Source of the DNA: Ampullaceana balthica
Taxonomy: Eukaryota > Mollusca > Gastropoda > Lymnaeidae
Reading direction: 5' to 3'
Assembly (NCBI GenBank): GCA_944989445.1
Contig: CALYLW010000572.1
Coordinates: 186,001-250,000 of the forward strand
Length of the DNA: 64,000 bases
Positions 57,236 to 64,000 of the stretch are shown here, one piece after another. Below the pieces are notes generated by a model. That model worked only from the letters and a program-made list of their open reading frames with translations, was not told the DNA's origin and searched no databases. Position 1 is the stretch's first letter. Each line of letters begins with the position of its first letter. The position numbers and the translations under genes are program-made.

Positions 57236-58170
57236 GGGATTCTTTGTTGAGGCTGTACTCGTGATCTGGTGTGTGGCAAACCAATTGAGAATATGATATG
57301 CTCATTTTAATAGAAGGATCCCAAGAATGACGACATAATAATCATCTACTTATTCTAACGTTGTTTTCACCTGATACACCACATGTGTCTAAGACAACAT
57401 ATCCTTATAACTAATTAAAGAAAAAATTAAGCAACCTCCCTTAACATTTACAAGTCGTGGTGAGGGGGTCGGGATCGGCTTTACGAGTTAAGACTGGGGT
57501 CATTTATTTAAACATCCACGCTTATCTAGCTTTCCTACGGATAACAGTTTTTGTAATGTGTCAGCTTCCCCAGAAAATAATCACCGTCTCCCCCCACCCC
57601 TACCCCCTACAGTGCCGGTTAAACATCAGCTTTAGGGCCAATTATACAATTTTAGGACAGAGCGCAAAATAAAAGTTATTTTTAAAAAACAAAGAAATAA
57701 AAATTCGTTGGCAGTACTTCTTAGAAAACAAAACCTACGTATCTTTCCTCTCTGTCTGTGCGAGCGTTCATCTTCCTCCACGGGCCGAGCGCCCCTCCCA
57801 CCCCCACCCCTCTTCACCTGCTAGGGTTTGATTGGAGGACCCACCAACTCTCGTCCCGATATCGTTGGCCGATAATCTCGCGCGATTAGAGCAGCCAAAG
57901 TGTTTACAATCACACATATCTAGGCGAACATATGCGATGTTATCTCCGGGGTGGCAATTTTCACCTCCTGTCACACAGGTGGGGTGCTTTAATTGTTACT
58001 GAAGGTTGATGGGGGCGGGGAGGGCAGGGGTGGAGCTCTTACTGAGGCATCGGGGATAGGTTAGTGACATAAACGCATTTAAATGTATTTTTGTTGTAAC
58101 AGATCGCCGGTTTTTTTTAATCCTCTAAATTGCCAGATGTCGAGAAACAGCCGTCTGCTAGGTGCAGTGT
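57236..58170. other. Unique sequence
   Basis: No gene is recognised. A GC-richer part at 57730-57990 contains CpGs and short overlapping open frames without motifs. Confidence 0.5.
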
Positions 58171-58225
58171 ATAGTGGAAGAGCGGAGCTAGGATTTTCAC
58201 CACCCGGGGCGGGAAAAACATTAAC
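58171..58225 (+). mobile_element. Possible hAT end remnant
   Basis: TAGTGGAAGAGCGGAGCTAGG followed by CACCCGGGGCGGG resembles the left end of the hAT at 13846 (CAGTGGCGTAGCTAG plus a GC-rich subterminal part), with mismatches. No matching right end is found. Confidence 0.3.
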
Positions 58226-59674
58226 ACAAAATAGTACAGATTTAGGGTGGAACAAAATTTAAGCTATACATTCATTGGTCCGCCCATCCCCTCTACACCA
58301 GGGATGTCGTCTCAGACAGGTGTCCGTTAAGTTTTCCTTATTCCGCTTTCCTCGAAAATCCCGAGTGGATGTCGTCTGCTACCATCTTACCCCACAACGT
58401 GATGCGCACCCATTTGCTGTTTCCAATCGTCGTGCGCACTAAAAAGCACGTTTATGATTACATGTGTTAGGCATGACTCATTGAAATCGTGATAGAGTAA
58501 CACAATGATATGCCTAAATGGAAGTCAATTGATTTCCTCACAATCAAGAAGTGGTGGGCTAGAGGAAATCCAAATGGAATTATTCTTCTAGTTTTTTCAG
58601 TTTTCATCTTGGTTGCGTTGTTCTCATGTATAATAAATTTATAAATATGTATACATATATATGTATATGTATTTTAAAATACTTTACATTAACTCATGTC
58701 TCGGGTTTTAAGGTGGACAAATGTAATACAAGATACAACTCCATTTGTAGTAATAAGTAGTATGTAGGTATATTGAGAAGGAAGCATCTTTTCAGATATT
58801 TGTTAATTCTTCGTTAATTTAAGACAATTTTGAGAACTTATTGATTCTTCTGTATTTATGCATAAAAACATTGTTACACTAAAATGTTGTATAAAAATAG
58901 TAACATTACTAATGTACGTTTTCCTGGTGAGAAATGACAAACCCTATAGGGCCCTGAGCTGAGAAACAGTAAGTGATTCAGAGATCTAACGGTTAGAAAC
59001 TACAACTAGAATGTTCCGTCAGAGAAAAAATAATTTTATGTTTGTGCCGGGTAAAATTCATTTTAAAAAAATTATATTATTAGATATTTAGATCCTAGGG
59101 TTGAGGTCGCACGGAGTTGCTGAAATATAAATTTGAACTCAGAATAAATAGAAATAAAACTTCTATAAAAATGAATGAACATATAACTTCTCTATCAAAA
59201 TGAAAAGACATAAAAATTCTATAAAAATGAATGGCCATATAATTTCTTCATTAAGAACGACTGAACGCATATTTGAGATGCGTTCTAGTTCAATGGAGTA
59301 TTTCAACCAGCGCATTATTCATGTACACATAAATTATTCACTGTAGCCATCCAGTATTTCAACCAGCGGATTATCCCTGTACACAGAAGTGATTCACTGT
59401 AGCCATGAAGTATTCGATTGGGAATGAGATGAGACTGTTGATGGTCCCAGTGAGTGAATGTGAAAGATAAGAAACTTGAAATAGGTCCCTGATTCCAGAA
59501 CACCTGGGCCGAGTGAAAGGTGGCTTTGGTGTTTGGTGTCAACACCAGGCAAGGTATCTCACACAGGTATTATTGGCAAACCCTTGATTTGGGGGGGGGG
59601 TGATCATTAGCAAATTAAAAAAATAGGATTTGTAAATTTTGTGGCTGCATGAACACATTAAGTAAAATTAAAAA
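58226..59674. other. Unique sequence
   Basis: Mostly AT-rich DNA. A local duplication of TATTTCAACCAGCG (59298 and 59352) is visible. No gene or transposon is recognised. Confidence 0.5.
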
Positions 59675-60174
59675 ACGTAAAAAACCAAGTTTTTGAATAT
59701 AAATCCTTTATTTACGAGACGACAAGACATAAATAAAGAATGTTCATTATAATACGCAGCGCACGACAATCCAAAAATTCAAAACTTTAGTAATCTCTCG
59801 TAAAACATGTTTAATATAATGCGCACCGATCGGGAATATATTTTTACAAATTATCGTCCATATAATACGCTACGAATCGCACAACAGGAAAGTAATAAAA
59901 AGGTCGTTCAATATAATACGCACCGCGACACTCTATCTCAAAAAATAACAATACATAGAGATACATAAAATAATCTAAAAATTCAATAATATAATTACAG
60001 TACATGCGATTGATCTGAAATCTTGATACATCGTTTTTATCATCGGCACAAAACTGGCTGCAAAATTTCAGCTCGCTAGCTTACGAGGAAGGGGGTTAAA
60101 AATCGATCCGAAGTTTTTTCGACAAACAAGCAAGCAAACAAACAGACAACACGAGTTAATATAATGGATTTAAT
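59675..60174 (-). mobile_element. Helentron-like element D, copy 5
   Basis: The plus strand runs ACGTAAAAAACCAAG, TATAAATCCTTTATTT to GAGTTAATATAATGGATTTA. The interior motifs AATATAATGCGCACCGATC and GATCTGAAATCTTGATAC are shared with copies 1 and 4. The 30-bp array begins about 20 bp after its end. Confidence 0.65.
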
Positions 60175-60195
60175 AAGCTGGTGTCACATGGACCA

Positions 60196-61440
60196 GGACT
60201 TGATGGAGTATTAGTTGGTGGAGCAGTGCTTGGTGGAGTATTTGTTAGTGGAGCAGTGCTTTGTGGAGTATTTGTTAGAGGAGCAGTGCTTTGTGGAGTA
60301 TCAGTTGGTGGTGCAGTGCTTAGTGGTGCAGTGCTTGATTCAATATCAGTTGGTGGAGCAGTGCTTGGTGGAGTATCAGTTGGTGGAGCAGTGCTTAGTT
60401 GAGCAGTGCTTGATGGAGTATCAGTTGGTGGAGCAGTGCTGGTGGAGTATCAGTTGGTGGAGCAGTGCTTGATGGAGTATTTGTTAGTGGAGCAGTGCTT
60501 GATGAAGTATCAGTTGGTGGAGCAGTGCTTGATGGAGTATTTGTTAGTAGGGCAGTGCTATGTGGAGTATCAGTTGGTGGAGCAGTGCTTGATGGAGTAT
60601 CAGTTGGTGGAGCAGTGCTGGTGGAGTATCAGTTGGTGGAGCAGTGCTTGATGGAGTATTTGTTAGTGGAGCAGTGCTTGATGGAGTATCAGTTGGTGGA
60701 GCAGTGCTTGATGGAGTATTTGTTAGTAGGGCAGTGCTATGTGGAGTATCAGTTGGTGGAGCAGTGCTTGATGGAGTATCAGTTGGTGGAGCAGTGCTTG
60801 ATGGAGTATTTGTTAGTAGGGCAGTGCTTTGTGGAGTATCAGTTGGTGGAGCAGTGCTTGGTGGAGTATCAGTTGGTGGAGCAGTGCTTGATGGAGTATT
60901 TGTTTGTGGAGCAGTGCTTGATGGAGTATTTGTTAGTGGAGCAGTGCTTGATGGAGTATTTGTTAGTGGAGCAGTGCTTAATGGAGTATCAGTTGGTGGT
61001 GCAGTGCTTAGTGGAGCAGTGCTTGATGGAGTATCAGTTGGTGGAGCAGTGCTTGATGGAGTATTTGTTAGTGGAGCAGTGCTTAATGGAGTATCAGTTG
61101 GTGGTGCAGTGCTTAGTGGAGCAGTGCTTGATGGAGTATTTGTTAGTGGAGCAGTGCTTGATGGAGTATCAGTTGGTGGAGCAGTGCTTGGTGGAGTATC
61201 AGTTGGTGGAGCAGTGCTTGATGGAGTATTTGTTAGTAGGGCAGTGCTATGTGGAGTATCAGTTGGTGGAGCAGTGCTTGATGGAGTATCAGTTGGTGGA
61301 GCAGTGCTTGATGGAGTATTTGTTAGTGGAGCAGTGCTTGATGGAGTATCAGTTGATGAAGTATCAATTGTTGGATCAGTGCGTGGAAGAGCATCAGCTG
61401 GAAGAGCAGAGCTTGTGATGAATCAGTTGGTGGAGCAGTG
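60196..61440 (+). repeat. 30-bp minisatellite, about 41 copies
   Basis: The unit is GGTGGAGCAGTGCTTGATGG plus AGTATCAGTT. A second form ends AGTATTTGTTA with GTGGAGCAG or GTAGGGCAG. Blocks of several units recur in the same order (for example at 60500-60780), so multi-unit duplications occurred. Ten codons per unit without stops give frames of 317 and 265 codons (MEYQLVEQCL, DGVSVGGAVL). These are treated as by-products. Confidence 0.95.
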
Positions 61441-62527
61441 AAAGAGAGATTATTAATTGGTGAATTTAAAATCCATGCACACTGCTGACGTAGGCGCATA
61501 GGTCTGTTGGTTGATGTTAGCTTCCACCCCACCCCCTCATGACATGACAACATTACTAAATAGAGCTATGAAAAACTTCGTGGAGTAGTCATCCAACTAG
61601 TCAAAATGTAAGTACGAAACTAAAATCCAGTGGATTTTAGATTGGATATCCTTATGGATATATTTTTATTTAAATAGGAATTGAATTTTCGGAAAACTTA
61701 CACATTTTTAAATTCATTAAAAAAAAACCCAAAAAAACTTATATGTGCATTTGTGTTTCTGGAAAGAGGCTAAATACCTCCAGCTCAGTTGGCTACGCCA
61801 CTGAGGATCTCATATTTGCAGGGACCTCCATGTGTGTTTTGGGATCTGTAATAAACTGACAAAATGTAGATTAAAAAAAAACACTCTCTGAAATAGCTTG
61901 TGTTTTCACCGTCGGCTTGTTGAATACCTCGGAAGACTGAGTACAAAACTAAGGATTCTTTGAGATTATTGATGTAACCTATAAATGTTGTTATAACAGA
62001 ATTTGAACGCGCCTAATTTATCTTTTTAAAAACAATTTGGGGAAAATATTACAACTTCAGGCCAATGTCTTATTCTCGGTTCCGTCTGGAAACTCAAGCA
62101 CGCGCACCAATAAACACCTTTGGTCTCTGTTTCCTAAACCCCAAAGGGAAGTAATTTACAGACAAACACGTGCCACGGTGCTTAACAGTAACACGTCAGA
62201 ATACAACAGCCAGGAGGGAGGTAACCGCAGGAAGCTCCGCCAAGAATTTACGTTGGCCAGCCAGGGGAGAACAAAACAACAACAAAAAGCTGAAATCAGG
62301 GGGGAGTTCACTATTGTGTTACTGAGCGCGCCCCTTCAATAAAACGTTTACATAGGTGACCCCCAGATGGAGGTGAACCGCCGAGCCAAACCCACCACTT
62401 AAGGCACTGAACACGAACTGTCAAACAACAAGGATATCGGAGGCGTACGGCTTGTATCCCCCCTCCCCACACCTTTCCTTCTCTGACTTGAGTATAAGAC
62501 TCTGCCTCGAGAGATGACGACAGCAAA
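61441..62527. other. Unique sequence
   Basis: No gene is recognised. The 62040-62340 part is GC-richer and carries a 101-codon plus-strand open frame (62037-62342) without a familiar motif. GGCTACGCCACTG at 61791-61803 resembles an inverted hAT terminus, without a partner. Confidence 0.45.
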
Positions 62528-63240
62528 TGTCATCCATATCCACAGTTGTCATCCACATCCACAGTTGTCATCCACATCCACAGTTGTCATCCACATCCAC
62601 AGTTGTCATCCACATCCACAGTTGTCCTCCACATCCACAGTTGTCATCCACATCCACAGTTGTCATCCACATCCACAGTTGTCATCCACATCCACAGTTG
62701 TCATCCACATCCACAGTTGTCATCCACATCCACAGTTGTCATCCACATCCACAGTTGTCATCCACATCCACAGTTGTCATCCACATCCACAGTTGTCCTC
62801 CACATCCACAGTTGTCATCCACATCCACAGTTGTCATCCACATCCACAGTTGTCATCCACATCCACAGTTGTCATCCACATCCACAGTTGTCATCCACAT
62901 CCACAGTTGTCATCCACATCCACAGTTGTCATCCACATCCACAGTTGTCATCCACATCCACAGTTGTCATCCACATCCACAGTTGTCATCCACATCCACA
63001 GTTGTCATCCACATCCACAGTTGTCATCCACATCCACAAGTGTCATCCACATCCACAGTTGTCATCCACATCCACAGTTGTCATCCACATCCACAGTTGT
63101 CATCCACATCCACAGTTGTCATCCACATCCACAGTTGTCATCCACATCCACAGTTGTCATCCACATCCACAGTTGTCATCCACATCCACAGTTGTCATCC
63201 ACATCCACAGTTGTCATCCACATCCACAGTTGTCATCCAC
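62528..63240 (+). repeat. 19-bp minisatellite, about 37 copies
   Basis: The unit is GTCATCCACATCCACAGTT. Copies are nearly identical; GTCCTCC at two places and ACAAGTG at one are the main changes. The two GTCCTCC variants are 171 bp (nine units) apart. All three plus frames are open (243-304 codons, such as HPHPQLSSTSTVVIHIHSC) because 19 bp shifts frame without meeting a stop. They are not genes. Confidence 0.97.
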
Positions 63241-64000
63241 GGTAATTTCACTGGAAACTTTGTTGTATTCAAATGACATCTTAGGGCTGGGGAACTTATT
63301 AATGTACTTGGTGCCAACCAGTTTTAAAAAAAATGTAATCGATTACTTCCGACACATCCGGGACTCCAAAGTCTTGTGGTACAAAAGTAGGCACTGCCAT
63401 GGGATGGTACTGCGTGTGTGGGGGGAGGGGGTAGGGAGGGGGCGCCCTGACTTGCAATGAGAGAAATTTGTTTTCTTTTGTCTTAATGGCTCCCCGAGGG
63501 TTTGGGGTGAGATAAAAAGTCTTGCTTTGAAACACCAGACAAGCGGGAAAGGGAAAGTGGGGGGGGGTTGGTCTATATATTTGAGTCAAATATTGGCAGA
63601 TACGACAAAATGTGAAGGTGGGTTGTCATAACGATTGGAAACCTGCAATCTCCATCTTAAATTCACCCACAATTATTTTTAATGGAATGTAATCGATAAT
63701 TCAAATATAGATCTTAAAGTATAAAAGTAGAACTAAAATTTTAAAAAGATAACAATATTTGTTAAAATTATTTATTATTATTATTATTTACCACGAGTGT
63801 TCCCCCCTCCCCCCTTCCCCGCAGTATCCACTTTAAAATACCGATATCCTCCTTCCCTCGCTAACACTCGTCCTGGTTTGAAAAAAAAATATCATGTTAA
63901 AATTGTTAGCGATAGACCATCTTTAAACCTAAAATTTTAAATACACCTACAAAGTTTGTTGTTTTTTTAACTAAAACATTTATCCAGGAAATGAATGTCG
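63241..64000. other. Unique sequence
   Basis: No gene or transposon is recognised. G-rich runs (63415-63445, 63558-63570) and a TTATTATTATT run near 63770 are the only structure. Confidence 0.5.

Noticed and set aside
60181..61441. 317- and 265-codon open frames as a repeat protein
   Set aside because: Overlapping frames of one 30-bp array.
58171..61803. A 3.6 kb hAT bounded by remnants at 58171 and 61803
   Set aside because: The left end is poorly matched, and the flanking octamers do not agree.
62514..63460. Three open frames of 243-304 codons
   Set aside because: They are by-products of a 19-bp array, open in all plus frames.

Overview
The window looks like nuclear DNA from an invertebrate animal, and a lophotrochozoan, most plausibly a gastropod mollusc, is my best guess. 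The guess rests on a tRNA-headed SINE with a GATAAGATAAG tail, many TC...CTAG Helitrons, a CR1/L2/Jockey-group LINE and a very heavy load of 20-50 bp minisatellites. That is inference; nothing in the sequence fixes the species. I find no intact protein-coding gene, no rRNA and no functional tRNA. Every long open frame lies inside a tandem repeat whose unit happens to lack stop codons. The only protein-derived sequences are broken transposon genes: LINE reverse-transcriptase ends and a hAT transposase.

Layout. 0-2.7 kb: LINE fragment with an internal 12-bp array, a hairpin, a CACGTG cluster and small arrays. 2.7-4.3 kb: unique DNA with a regulatory-looking stretch. 4.3-8.4 kb: a 27-bp array, then a 3.7 kb block of a 22-bp satellite. 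9.0-11.3 kb: 13-, 23- and 50-bp arrays. 13.5-16.7 kb: a 23-bp array split by a hAT element, which contains a MITE, which contains a SINE. 18-28 kb: Helentron-like and Helitron copies, a LINE 3' end and two small arrays. 28.9-33 kb: 27-bp and 23-bp minisatellites. 33-34 kb: a hAT MITE and a second SINE. 35.8-39.8 kb: 30-, 35- and 33-bp arrays and two tandem Helentron-like copies. 40.2-43.0 kb: a hAT MITE split by Helitron A2. 45-51.6 kb: Helitron A3, itself hit by Helitron B, Helitron C and a GC-rich insert. 52.7-57.2 kb: a LINE copy with an internal array, then 14- and 23-bp arrays. 59.7-63.2 kb: a Helentron-like copy, then 30- and 19-bp arrays. The arrays sum to about 19 kb by my coordinates, near 30% of the window.

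The most useful observations are structural. Helitron A occurs three times, and comparing the copies gives exact empty sites for Helitron B, Helitron C and a GC-rich insertion inside copy A3. The SINE and the LINE share one 3' tail, as expected if the LINE machinery mobilises the SINE. Several tandem arrays sit inside transposon sequence (two LINE copies, one Helentron-like copy), so some of the minisatellites probably grew from transposon DNA. Stretches with no assigned element are AT-rich unique DNA with a few GC-richer islands that could be regulatory; this cannot be decided without comparative data.
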